Source of the DNA: Bacteroidia bacterium | GTDB lineage: Bacteria > Bacteroidota > Bacteroidia > Flavobacteriales > Schleiferiaceae | DNA length: 33,057 bases | Direction: 5' to 3' | NCBI GenBank assembly: GCA_030427285.1 | Contig: JAUHWX010000006.1 | Coordinates: 1-33,057, forward strand | Part shown: positions 14,775 through 22,277 of the stretch, one piece after another | Layout: each line of letters begins with the position of its first letter | Position numbering within the stretch: position 1 is the first letter of the stretch | Translations under genes and position numbers: made by a program | Notes under the pieces: generated by a model | What the model was told of the DNA's origin: nothing | The model's input: the letters and a program-made list of their open reading frames with translations, nothing else | The model's database searches: none

Positions 14775-15895
14775 AAAACAGAGTTGTTTTCGACCGCCAA
14801 ACTTACAGCATTAGCGCCAAAGCCAACGGCATTTATCAATATTCTATTAATACTTTTGGGCTCAGGGGATTGGCTCCAATCCGGGGCAATCCACTGTTTA
14901 TTTTTTATCATTTGTACGGCCATCCAAAGGCTTACCGGGCCCGAGCTTCCAAAGCAATGGCCAGATAAAAATTTGGTGGAGGTGGTAGGAATGTTTCCAA
15001 ATAGCTGTTCAATGGCAGCCATTTCTGAGGCATCGCCCTTTACCGTTCCCGGAGCGTGTGCTACTATGGCATCGGGCTTTTCCCAGCCTGTAGCTTTTAG
15101 TGCCATTTTCATGGAATGTTGAAAGCATTGTCCATCTTTTGAAATTCCGGTTGCGGAGTTTCCGGTTTCGGTACCAAAGCCAACGCCTACAATTTTTGCA
15201 AGAGCATTTTTTGGCTCTAACGAAAGGTCAAATAATACAGAACCTTCGCCTAGAACCATGGTGTTTTTATCCAAATTGGGCATTAAAGCTTTGCAGGGAA
15301 AATCACCTTCACCACCTAATATTTTCAAAGCCTGCATCTGTGCAATTGTAAAATCGGTGATGGGCGCTTCGGCACCTCCGGCAATCGCTTGATCTACAAA
15401 TCCGGCATTGAGCCAAGCGCAGGCATCGGCTATGGCACGAAGTCCACTGGCGCAGGTGATGCTTTGGTCTATATCTATAAAGTTGCTGCTTTGTAAATAG
15501 GCGCCCACATTGCTGGCTAGTTGGCCAGCCGTGGTCAATGGCGAATCCAAGAGTCCTGCATTTCCGGTTTTGGAAAATGAGGAATAGGCTTCTTCCCAGA
15601 TACCGGTGGCTCCTCGAGAGGAACCAATAGCCACGAGGGTTGAGGTCTCTTTATTCAAGTTTTGTTTGAGCTGATCAGCTGCAAAAAGTGCTAGTTGTGT
15701 GCTTCTATCCAGTCTTTTGTAGCCCTTATGTTCAGGGTTGAATTCATCAAAATTAGCATCACTAATTTGAGCGACAGCTTCGCCATTGAATTTTGAAAAA
15801 CATGATTTTTTGGAAACACAGTTTTCCCAAGCCTCCTGCCCATTTCCGCCAAGGTTAGCCACAAAACCTATGTTGTGAATGTAAACGGGTTTCAT
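14771..15895 (-). CDS. Beta-ketoacyl synthase (FabF/KAS I-II like) inside the biotin operon
   Basis: A 374-residue thiolase-fold ketosynthase, shorter than FabF (about 410). The active site is complete: Cys148 in ITCASGLRA, His280 in AHAPGTVKGDASE, Lys308 and His313 in STKFLSGHCFGSSGP. The position 281-283 (APGT rather than GTGT) departs from FabF. It overlaps both bioA (4 nt) and bioB (4 nt), so its product is almost certainly made with the biotin enzymes. It could build or select the pimeloyl-ACP/CoA precursor used by BioF, since no bioC, bioH, bioG, bioW or bioI is in the window. This role is inference. It is not KAS III-like, so it is not BioZ. Confidence 0.88.
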   Translation of the reverse strand: MKPVYIHNIGFVANLGGNGQEAWENCVSKKSCFSKFNGEAVAQISDANFDEFNPEHKGYKRLDRSTQLALFAADQLKQNLNKETSTLVAIGSSRGATGIWEEAYSSFSKTGNAGLLDSPLTTAGQLASNVGAYLQSSNFIDIDQSITCASGLRAIADACAWLNAGFVDQAIAGGAEAPITDFTIAQMQALKILGGEGDFPCKALMPNLDKNTMVLGEGSVLFDLSLEPKNALAKIVGVGFGTETGNSATGISKDGQCFQHSMKMALKATGWEKPDAIVAHAPGTVKGDASEMAAIEQLFGNIPTTSTKFLSGHCFGSSGPVSLWMAVQMIKNKQWIAPDWSQSPEPKSINRILINAVGFGANAVSLAVENNSVL

Positions 15896-17241
15896 GTTTT
15901 TTGAATTTTATCCAGGCAATTGATGATGGTTTGATGTACTTTCTCCAATTCTGCTTTGGTGATAGTGTAGGGTGGAAGCACGTAAATCACATTACCCAAA
16001 GGACGAATTAGAACACCATTTTCAATGAAATAACCATAGAGTTCATCGCGTAGGCCGTGGTGATAATTTGAAGTTTCATCAGAGCGAACATCCAGCGCAA
16101 GCAAAGTTCCTTTAACACGAATATTGGTCGCCATGGGGTGGGCGCTTAACTTTTCAGCAAAAGCTTTTTGCCTTACCATTAAGCTGCTTCGTTGCTCCTG
16201 AACTTCATCACTTTCCCAAAGTTCTAATCCCGCAATAGCGGCCGCACAGCCCACCGGGTTTGCAGTAAAAGAATGTCCGTGCATGAGCGCTTTCGATTTA
16301 TCATCATCATAAAATCCGCGATACACTTCTTCCGTGGCAACGGTAAGCCCCATGGGCAAAACACCAGCTGTGAGCCCTTTGGAAAGGCACATGATGTCTG
16401 GCTTTATTTCAGTTTGCTCACTGGCAAACATGGTTTCCAGCCGGCCAAAACCCGTCATCACTTCATCAGCAATGAGAAAGGCACCAGCATCCTTTATTTT
16501 CTTTAAAATTGGGTCGAGAGCTGTTGCTTCATAAAACTGCATACCTGCAGCGCCTTGCACCAAAGGCTCGTAAATGAACCCGCAAACTTCTTCCAAATCA
16601 ATTAGGGCAAGAGCTTTTAAGGCTTCATTTTCCTTTCCTTTTTCAGGAATGGGAATGCGAACCACCGTGGGGAGCATGTCTGCAAAAGCGCTGTTGAAAA
16701 CTCCTAAACCACCCGTGGCCATTGCTCCGAAAGTGTCACCATGATAGGCGTTTTCAAAAGCTAGCAGCACTCTGCGCTTCTTGTTTCCTTTATTATAAAA
16801 ATATTGAAGCGCCATTTTCATAGCTACTTCCACGGAAGTGGAACCGTTGTCACTAAAGAACAGACGGTTGAAATTTCCGGGTAAAAGCAGCAAAAGTTTG
16901 TCGGCCAATTTTATGGCAGCAGGGTGTGTAAATCCGGCAAAAAGAACATGATCTAATTTGCCAATTTGTTTGTAAATAGCTTCTTGAATATGAGGGTGGC
17001 CGTGGCCGTATGTGTTTACCCACCAGGATGAAATTGCATCGATGATGGTGTTTCCATTTTCCAAAATCAAGGAAGAGCCCTTGGCTTCAACCACTGGAAT
17101 GTGGCTGCCAAAATCCTTCATTTGTGTGTAGGGATGCCACTGATGTTTTTGGTCCAATGCCGAAATGCTGCTTTCGTTTTCGGGCAACACATGGTTGGAC
17201 AACATTTCGTCAAGGTCAAGATTCTTTAGTCCATCAGCCAT
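15892..17241 (-). CDS. bioA: Adenosylmethionine-8-amino-7-oxononanoate aminotransferase
   Basis: BioA transfers an amino group from SAM to KAPA, giving DAPA. The class III aminotransferase fold is clear: WHPYTQ at 35-40, SSWWVNTYGHGHP (71-83), NGSTSVEVAMKMA (132-144), the YHGDTFGAM loop, DEVMTGFGR (259-267) and the PLP lysine 288 in LSKGLTAG. The WHPYTQ/SSWW motifs are specific to BioA. The chosen ATG at 17241 overlaps the bioD stop by 16 nt and adds about 30 residues before WHPYTQ; the ATG at codon 14 (17202) would be closer to other BioA N-termini, so the start is uncertain. The 3' end overlaps the ketosynthase gene by 4 nt. Confidence 0.97.
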   Translation of the reverse strand: MADGLKNLDLDEMLSNHVLPENESSISALDQKHQWHPYTQMKDFGSHIPVVEAKGSSLILENGNTIIDAISSWWVNTYGHGHPHIQEAIYKQIGKLDHVLFAGFTHPAAIKLADKLLLLLPGNFNRLFFSDNGSTSVEVAMKMALQYFYNKGNKKRRVLLAFENAYHGDTFGAMATGGLGVFNSAFADMLPTVVRIPIPEKGKENEALKALALIDLEEVCGFIYEPLVQGAAGMQFYEATALDPILKKIKDAGAFLIADEVMTGFGRLETMFASEQTEIKPDIMCLSKGLTAGVLPMGLTVATEEVYRGFYDDDKSKALMHGHSFTANPVGCAAAIAGLELWESDEVQEQRSSLMVRQKAFAEKLSAHPMATNIRVKGTLLALDVRSDETSNYHHGLRDELYGYFIENGVLIRPLGNVIYVLPPYTITKAELEKVHQTIINCLDKIQKT

Positions 17242-17849
17242 TTTTCCAACGCATTTTTAAGTTTTTGACTTTGCAGAAATACAAAATTGCTATCTACATT
17301 TTCAGTTTCGTCAATTCGCCCAAGTATTTGGCTTTCGCCAAAATTGGCAATTGCTTCTTCCGTATCCTTGTTTTCACTTCCGTTAAAAAGGATGCCCGGC
17401 ACAATGCCCTTCTGATTTAAATAAGCAATAGAAAGCAATGTGTGATTGATGCTTCCCAAATAATGGCGTGAAACTAAAATCACTTTGTCCTTCGGTTCAA
17501 TCAAATCCGCGACCCTATTTTTAGCGTTAAGCGGAACCAACAAACCACCGGCACCTTCTATCAAAAGGCGTTCGGAACTTGGTCTCTTGATTTTATCAAA
17601 ATCGATTTCTACACCATCAATTTTAGCGGCAGCGTGAGGAGAAAGAGGAGCTTCCAAACGATATGCTTCGGTGTGAAAAACGGTTGACGTTTCACTGAGC
17701 AAATTTTTCACCGTAAGGGTATCCGAATCAGTGTTGGCACCACTCTGAATAGGTTTCCAGTAATCCAAACCCAAGGCGTGGCAAACGATGGCCGAGGCAA
17801 TGGTTTTTCCAGCATCGGTGTGAATACCTGTTACGAAAACTGTTTTCAT
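17226..17849 (-). CDS. bioD: Dethiobiotin synthetase
   Basis: BioD closes the ureido ring of DAPA with CO2 and ATP to form dethiobiotin. The P-loop is GIHTDAGKT (residues 8-16; E. coli has GTDTEVGKT), with YWKPIQSG (Lys/Ser substrate site), LEAPLSPHAAA near 60 and the LLIEGAGGLLVPL motif typical of the family. The 207-residue length is normal. The start overlaps the bioF stop by 4 nt (ATGA), and its 3' end overlaps bioA by 16 nt, so the whole operon reads as one coupled unit. Confidence 0.97.
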   Translation of the reverse strand: MKTVFVTGIHTDAGKTIASAIVCHALGLDYWKPIQSGANTDSDTLTVKNLLSETSTVFHTEAYRLEAPLSPHAAAKIDGVEIDFDKIKRPSSERLLIEGAGGLLVPLNAKNRVADLIEPKDKVILVSRHYLGSINHTLLSIAYLNQKGIVPGILFNGSENKDTEEAIANFGESQILGRIDETENVDSNFVFLQSQKLKNALEKWLMD

Positions 17850-18964
17850 GATTCCAGAACCTGATTTAGGGTATTGGCGAGCGAACGTACATCCGCCTCA
17901 GTATTGAAAGCGTGCAAAATTATACGAATGCGCTCAGTACCCAAAGGAACCGTGGGGTGAAGTATGGCTTTTACCAAAAATCCTTTTTCAAGGAGTTGCT
18001 GCTCAGCTTGTTTGGTAGAATTATTATTTCCAAAAACTACAGATTGAATAGGCGTGGACGAAGGCAAAAGTTTGGATTGTGCTTTTGCGGAAAGTTGGGC
18101 TTTAAAACTTTCAATATGCTTGTGTAGCGCTGTTCTTCGGTGCTCGCCTTCCTTTTGTAAAAGGAGATAGGCTTGCTTTATTTTAAGAACATTTTCCGGT
18201 GGAAGACCAGTAGTGTATATCAAAGACCGGGCGTGGTTTATCAGAAAATTGATTAGATGTTTTGTACCCAAAACAGCCCCTCCATGCAAACCCATGGCTT
18301 TGGAAAAAGTTACAATGGTAGCCAGTACTTTTTGTTGAAGCCCCAGTTGATGCACTAAGCCCAAATCGAAAACGCCCAAGGCATGTGCTTCATCCACAAT
18401 TAGGCCTATGTTTTCATGGTCACAGAGTTTTGCGATTTCTTGCAGAGGAGCAATATCTCCATCCATGCTAAAGACAGATTCAGTGACAACAAAAACGTGT
18501 TTGTGTTTGGAAGAAAACTGCTCTAATTTTTGCGCTAAATCATCCAAATCATTGTGCCGAAACTTATAAGCCGAAGCATTGGATAAACGGATTCCATCGC
18601 GGATGGAGGCGTGACAGAGTTCATCAAGAAGAATAACATCACTTCGCTGAGGAAGGCTTGATAAAACACCCAAATTGGCCATGAAGCCTGTGGGGAAAAT
18701 CAGGGCTGATTCCACAGAATGTTGGTTCGCAATATAGCTTTCGACTTCTGCGTAAGCAGTATGATTTCCTGAAATCAAGCGACTGCCTCCGGCACCATGA
18801 GCTTTTGCTTCTTGAGAGATTTTCAGAGCTTCATCTTTGGCAAAGCCTAGATAATCATTGGAGAAAAAGTCGATGCCCTCTGGCCAGTTTTTCAACGAGC
18901 GATAGGTATTTGCCTTTTGCTTTAACTCATGAGTTTGTGCTATGTATTTCAGGATATCCTTCAC
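17846..18964 (-). CDS. bioF: 8-amino-7-oxononanoate synthase
   Basis: BioF condenses a pimeloyl thioester with L-alanine to give KAPA, the first dedicated biotin-ring step. Alpha-oxoamine synthase features: FFSNDYLGF (33-41), GAGGSRLISGNHTAYAEVE (58-75), DELCHASIRDG (114-124), DEAHALGVFD (191-200) and the PLP lysine 222 in TFSKAMGLHGG. Start: GTG at 18964 (GTGAAGGATATC); no ATG precedes it in frame. It is the first gene of the operon bioF-bioD-bioA-KAS-bioB. The 250-nt gap upstream (to 19214) holds the neighbour's terminator at 19181-19200; I see no riboswitch and no clear biotin-repressor operator in it. Confidence 0.96.
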   Translation of the reverse strand: MKDILKYIAQTHELKQKANTYRSLKNWPEGIDFFSNDYLGFAKDEALKISQEAKAHGAGGSRLISGNHTAYAEVESYIANQHSVESALIFPTGFMANLGVLSSLPQRSDVILLDELCHASIRDGIRLSNASAYKFRHNDLDDLAQKLEQFSSKHKHVFVVTESVFSMDGDIAPLQEIAKLCDHENIGLIVDEAHALGVFDLGLVHQLGLQQKVLATIVTFSKAMGLHGGAVLGTKHLINFLINHARSLIYTTGLPPENVLKIKQAYLLLQKEGEHRRTALHKHIESFKAQLSAKAQSKLLPSSTPIQSVVFGNNNSTKQAEQQLLEKGFLVKAILHPTVPLGTERIRIILHAFNTEADVRSLANTLNQVLES

Positions 18965-19180
18965 CTCAGATAATTGAGGGGCAAAGAAAGTAAAGAATAG
19001 GCTTAATACTTTCTAAAGTTTTAATGTGTACTGTGAGGACATAAAGGCTTAGGCACTCATGGAGTTAAGCACTTGAGCTTTGAATGGAGTTTGATGAAAT
19101 GTTGAGATGATTGCGATTTTAACAGAAATAGTAAATCATCAATCATATATCCTGTAATAAAACACCGAGTAATAAAAGAA

Positions 19181-19200
19181 AAGCGGCTAATGAGCCGCTT
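19181..19200 (-). terminator. Rho-independent terminator of the T9SS gene 20801-19215
   Basis: AAGCGGCT-AATG-AGCCGCTT, a perfect 8-bp stem. On the minus strand it is followed by TTCTTTTATTA, 14 nt after the stop codon. It separates this gene from the biotin operon downstream. Confidence 0.8.
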
Positions 19201-19214
19201 CCTTATATATTTTG

Positions 19215-20801
19215 TTACAGTTTTATTAGCCGTTTTACGAGCAGCCTGTTGTCAAGAGAAGCTTGAAGAATATAGGTTCCTGCAGGAAATGAACTGATAT
19301 TAATATGTTGAGCATTTATCGCTTTGCCTTCGCATAATGTCTGTCCACTGAGGCTTAGCAGTCTATATTCAAAGGCGCCCTCTAGCTCTAAGGTAATAAC
19401 TCCGGAGGAAGGGTTGGGGTAAATGGTAAAGGGGTGACTAAAACTAGTTTCGCTCAAACCAATTTGACTGTTGGCTTTATATTGAAGTTTTCCAAGGGCG
19501 CTGAGGTGTTTCCATGAGCGGTTAGCTTCGGGTACAAGATGGGGTGGGAATAAAATATCTTCACCATGAAAACCCAATACATATACGTTGCCCTGATTGT
19601 CTACATCAATGTCGCGGAGCTCCAGGCCGGTGTCCCAATTGTCAGTGCCCATAAAGGCATAGCTGCGGTTATCAAGGCTTAGATTACTGCGTACAATCAT
19701 GTGTGCATCTTCGTAATTAGGCGGCAATATGGTGTCTGTTCCCAAATAGGAAGCATTTGGCAAATTCTCTACTATAGACGTGCTTATTACTGTGGTGTCC
19801 TCTATGTAGATTTGGTTTATGGGGAACCTGGTGTCCAGCTTCTTGAGCAAATTCATATTGTCATCAAAATGAAGCAAAGCATATTCGCCTTTAGCAAAGG
19901 TGTCCGTTCCCACAATAGTGTAATCTTGCTTTTCGCCCGCACCAAAGTAAAAATCGCCAGAGGCAGGATCAAAGGCCATGGCGGCATCGCTCATATTTTG
20001 AAACAGATTATAGTATTGCGATTTAAATAGAAGTGAATCACGCTGTGTGATTGTGCTTGAACTCACATCATACTTGGTTTTAACGAGATAGCGAGGAGAA
20101 CTAATGGAACTTCCTCCTTCAACATCCATGTAAGTCAGAACATTTGAATTTAAGTGAAAAGGTGTGCCTACAGGGAGGGTATACTGGGCAAAAAAGAAGT
20201 GACGGACTACACTGCCATCCGTATTACTAAGCTCTAAAAATATATCTCCCGCACCGCTCAGTGTGGTTACTGTGTTTCCATCAAAAATAAAGGGTCCTGC
20301 TCCGGCTGCTATTTGTAGCAATATATTACCATTAGCCAAAAACTGCACAGCTTTAGGTTTTTCCTGAGGATGGCTTTTTATCCAAAGGTTATCTCCTGTT
20401 TGGCCGGAAAACTTTCCGATAAACATTTGTTTATCACTCACTCCGGTGGTTGTAAGCGTGTCTGTATTAAGTTCAAATACTGAGGCAAAAGATGATACTA
20501 CTAATAGATCATTATTAGCATCCAGAGCCGTGTTACCTTCGCCTTGATTACGTGAGATATACACTTTTTTCCATTTTAAGATACCGGCAGTATCATGGCG
20601 GGCCACCGTAAAATTGTAGTTGGTAGCATTGCCACCACCGGCTACTATGACTTCGCCATTAGTAGTAATACGTGCGCCAAAATAGGGGTCTACATTATTG
20701 ATTCTTTTGCCATAATGCCAGGTTTTGGCTGTTACTGGTTGTGCAAAGCTCGAAATGGTAGCTAGGCACAGTATGCATGATAGGTAGAATTTTTTAGTCA
20801 T
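19215..20801 (-). CDS. T9SS type A sorting-domain protein with beta-propeller-like repeats
   Basis: 528 residues. Signal peptide MTKKFYLSCILCLATISSFAQ, then a repeated pattern of hydrophobic strands with GE..V.G / N.L.. motifs (GEVIVAGGGNATNYNF, NGNILLQIAAG, DNQGNVYVLGFHG) that looks like SBBP/PQQ-type beta-propeller blades, about 25-430. The C-terminal 75 residues (FTIYPNPSSGVITLELE ... LLSLSGQTLCEG ... FPAGTYILQASLDNRLLVKRLIKL) are a T9SS type A sorting signal, so the mature protein is exported and probably attached to or released from the outer membrane. It is flanked by its own promoter (with a shared upstream motif) and terminator. Ligand unknown. Confidence 0.88.
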   Translation of the reverse strand: MTKKFYLSCILCLATISSFAQPVTAKTWHYGKRINNVDPYFGARITTNGEVIVAGGGNATNYNFTVARHDTAGILKWKKVYISRNQGEGNTALDANNDLLVVSSFASVFELNTDTLTTTGVSDKQMFIGKFSGQTGDNLWIKSHPQEKPKAVQFLANGNILLQIAAGAGPFIFDGNTVTTLSGAGDIFLELSNTDGSVVRHFFFAQYTLPVGTPFHLNSNVLTYMDVEGGSSISSPRYLVKTKYDVSSSTITQRDSLLFKSQYYNLFQNMSDAAMAFDPASGDFYFGAGEKQDYTIVGTDTFAKGEYALLHFDDNMNLLKKLDTRFPINQIYIEDTTVISTSIVENLPNASYLGTDTILPPNYEDAHMIVRSNLSLDNRSYAFMGTDNWDTGLELRDIDVDNQGNVYVLGFHGEDILFPPHLVPEANRSWKHLSALGKLQYKANSQIGLSETSFSHPFTIYPNPSSGVITLELEGAFEYRLLSLSGQTLCEGKAINAQHINISSFPAGTYILQASLDNRLLVKRLIKL

Positions 20802-20821
20802 AGCACATGTTTTGTTTTAGT

Positions 20822-20829
20822 CAAAATTA
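20822..20829 (-). promoter_or_regulatory. -7 box TAATTTTG of the T9SS gene
   Basis: Exact TAnnTTTG match, 21 nt before the ATG. A motif shared with the next gene's promoter ends exactly 20 nt upstream of it. Confidence 0.55.
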
Positions 20830-20849
20830 TAAGTGTTCTGCAATGGGCG

Positions 20850-20874
20850 AAATAGGGCAGATGTCGTAAAGTTT
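20850..20874 (-). promoter_or_regulatory. Shared upstream promoter motif, copy 1
   Basis: 25-nt sequence on the minus strand beginning AAACTTTACG and ending CATCTGCCCTATTT. It is identical at 24 of 25 positions to 21496-21520. Both copies end exactly 20 nt upstream of a -7 box. Probably an activator or alternative-sigma element; the regulator is unknown. Confidence 0.55.
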
Positions 20875-20929
20875 GGATGGAGGTGTTTCCACGAAAACCG
20901 CCCAGAAGTAAAGATTTTTTAATAAGAAA

Positions 20930-20949
20930 GGCCGCAAGCAACTGCGGCC
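20930..20949 (-). terminator. Rho-independent terminator of the lipoprotein gene
   Basis: GGCCGCA (20930-20936) and TGCGGCC (20943-20949) form a 7-bp stem with a 6-nt loop. On the minus strand it is followed by TTTCTTATTAAAAAA. It lies about 30 nt after the stop of the 157-aa lipoprotein. Confidence 0.75.
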
Positions 20950-20978
20950 TGAACAAGGTTTGGTTAAGGGGTGATTAT

Positions 20979-21452
20979 TTACCAGGAGGATACTGTTACC
21001 GCATTGAAGCTCCCGTTTTCAAGCTTCATAGTACTGCCGTCTTTAGAATTAGTGAGTGTTCCACTAAAGGTACCCGTAACTTTTTTGCCATCAATTTTGG
21101 AGAGTTTCACTTCACCAGAAGTAGCTTCATAAGCCGTTTGATTATCGGGGTAATAGGCGAAGAAACCCTTATTACGCTCAAAAGTATGCGAGCCAACAGA
21201 GTAAGTGCCTTCGGTGTTTCCATTGATATAAATGGAGAGTTGCTTTAGGCCATCTTCATGTTTTACAAAGTAGGTGGTGTCTTCCCAATTGTAGCCACCT
21301 CCTGTTCCGGAAATTGTTGAGCCATCCAGGGTATAGGTAATTTCTCCGGCTTTGGCCGATGGTTGGCTGGTTTGATCATCTTCTTTATCACCTTTTGAAC
21401 ACGAAGCAAAAGCAATGGCGCAGGCCAATACAGTAAATTTTAGAATTTTCAT
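20979..21452 (-). CDS. Lipoprotein, DUF6252-like
   Basis: 157 residues with a lipoprotein signal peptide (MKILKFTVLACAIAFASC, lipobox FASC with Cys18) followed by an acidic/polar linker SKGDKEDDQTSQPSAKAG. The mature part has the GEITYTLDG start and the ending GTFSGTLTNSKDGSTMKLENGSFNAV; this 'G.F.GTL.N..DG....I.NG.F' pattern is what I associate with DUF6252-type Bacteroidota lipoproteins, of unknown function. Residues CSKGDKED just after the lipid Cys could include the acidic export signal for surface lipoproteins in this phylum (inference). It has its own terminator and a promoter sharing a 25-nt motif with the next gene downstream. Confidence 0.83.
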   Translation of the reverse strand: MKILKFTVLACAIAFASCSKGDKEDDQTSQPSAKAGEITYTLDGSTISGTGGGYNWEDTTYFVKHEDGLKQLSIYINGNTEGTYSVGSHTFERNKGFFAYYPDNQTAYEATSGEVKLSKIDGKKVTGTFSGTLTNSKDGSTMKLENGSFNAVTVSSW

Positions 21453-21467
21453 AGTTTAATTTTTAGG

Positions 21468-21475
21468 TAAAACTA
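21468..21475 (-). promoter_or_regulatory. -7-like box TAGTTTTA of the lipoprotein gene
   Basis: One mismatch to TAnnTTTG, 15 nt before the ATG at 21452 and 20 nt from the shared upstream motif at 21496-21520. Confidence 0.4.
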
Positions 21476-21495
21476 TGGCTGAAAAGTGCTGGAGT

Positions 21496-21520
21496 AAATA
21501 GGGCAGATGCCGTAAAGTTT
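21496..21520 (-). promoter_or_regulatory. Shared upstream promoter motif, copy 2
   Basis: Second copy of the 25-nt motif (core GGCATCTGCCCTATTT, itself containing the GGCA-TC-TGCC dyad). Similarity to copy 1 continues weakly for about 30-40 nt further upstream ('ttcacg.aa...gcc.ag.agcaaaga'). Confidence 0.55.
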
Positions 21521-21625
21521 ATGTGGGGAGGTTTTCACGCAAAGTCGCCAAGGAGCAAAGAATACAAAGTGAGAAAGCTCCAGAGAGATGACATATTGGT
21601 TAATGCAGGTATGGGGCGGTGGATA

Positions 21626-21640
21626 CGAGCGAGACGCTCG
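21626..21640. repeat. REP-like hairpin CGAGCG-AGA-CGCTCG
   Basis: Perfect 6-bp stem with a 3-nt loop, framed by GGTG...CACC. It lies between the lipoprotein gene's upstream region and the truncated lipoprotein gene. 'Gcgagcgagacgctcg' sequences recur in Bacteroidota intergenic DNA. The rest of the 229-nt gap shows nothing else beyond the promoter motif. Confidence 0.55.
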
Positions 21641-21681
21641 CACCAGCCGGGAATAGTTGCTGTTCTTCTTTCAAAACAAAT

Positions 21682-22140
21682 TCACAAGTAATTACTTTGA
21701 TCACCTTCAATAATGGCCCGTTTGTTCTGAGTTAACTCAAATTCCTTAAAGGTGAAATTTGCAAGTATTTTGGAGATTTCATCTTCAGATAGGTCATTTA
21801 TTATGGTGAACTGAAATGATTCCGCATTATCCTTTGATGTCATCAAAAGGTAATCTTTTGTATCAACGCAACCCAGATCCGTATTTGATTGGCTTTCGTA
21901 GAATCTTATGAAAACTAGGATATTAGTATAAATCCCATCCTTTTCAATAAATCTTGATTTTGGGAAGGTTTGAAAAGTAGTCATAGCAACAGGAAGATTT
22001 TTAGGGTTTTCCTGTAGTGTAGATATGAAGCGTTGATATTGTTCAAATAACCTAGGGTCGGATTTAACAGAGTTGTTTAGTAGCGTACTTTCAAGAACTT
22101 CTGTACTGTTAGATTCAATTGCTTTTGAGAAGGTTTTCAT
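21682..22140 (-). CDS. Hypothetical protein; body of a lipoprotein gene whose signal peptide is cut off by an amber codon
   Basis: From the first available ATG (22140) this is 152 residues, mainly helical at both ends (STEVLESTLLNNSVKSDPRLFEQYQRFISTL ... LSEDEISKILANFTFKEFEL) with a central beta region. I know no family for it. In-frame codons continue upstream of this Met to residues CNKPDFHDCYNSQLEF, preceded by a good lipoprotein signal peptide; see the entry for 22141-22236. Translation from 22140 would give a cytosolic protein lacking the signal peptide, so the product may be absent, mislocalised, or made by readthrough. No homologue-based function can be given. Confidence 0.6.
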   Translation of the reverse strand: MKTFSKAIESNSTEVLESTLLNNSVKSDPRLFEQYQRFISTLQENPKNLPVAMTTFQTFPKSRFIEKDGIYTNILVFIRFYESQSNTDLGCVDTKDYLLMTSKDNAESFQFTIINDLSEDEISKILANFTFKEFELTQNKRAIIEGDQSNYL

Positions 22141-22236
22141 GAATTCTAGCTGACTATTGTAACAGTCATGGAAGTCAGGCTTATTACAGCTAAGAAGGAA
22201 GAATGAGACTAATACGCAGGAATACTATGCCTTCAT
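22141..22236 (-). pseudogene. Lipoprotein signal-peptide region of the same gene, interrupted by TAG at codon 4
   Basis: From ATG at 22234-22236 the frame of the 152-aa protein reads M-K-A-stop-YSCVLVSFFLLSC and runs on without a break into the downstream frame. After the TAG (22225-22227) there is a hydrophobic stretch and a textbook lipobox (LLSC), then NKPDFHDCYNSQLEF and Met at 22140. There is no ATG, GTG or TTG between the TAG and 22140. The intact ancestor would be a lipoprotein of 184 codons, so this looks like a recent nonsense mutation or a sequencing error. Confidence 0.65.
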
Positions 22237-22277
22237 ACAAGAAACAGTGTGTTGATTTTGTTAGTGGAGTAGGAATT

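Noticed and set aside
14771-15895. BioZ (KAS III-type pimeloyl synthase)
   Set aside because: The active-site layout is Cys-His-His with a FabF-like Lys, not the Cys-His-Asn triad of KAS III enzymes.
18965-19180. Biotin-responsive riboswitch or BirA operator before bioF
   Set aside because: No conserved riboswitch class responds to biotin, and I see no long dyad in this stretch; the possible -7 sequence (TACTTTCT) is too weak.
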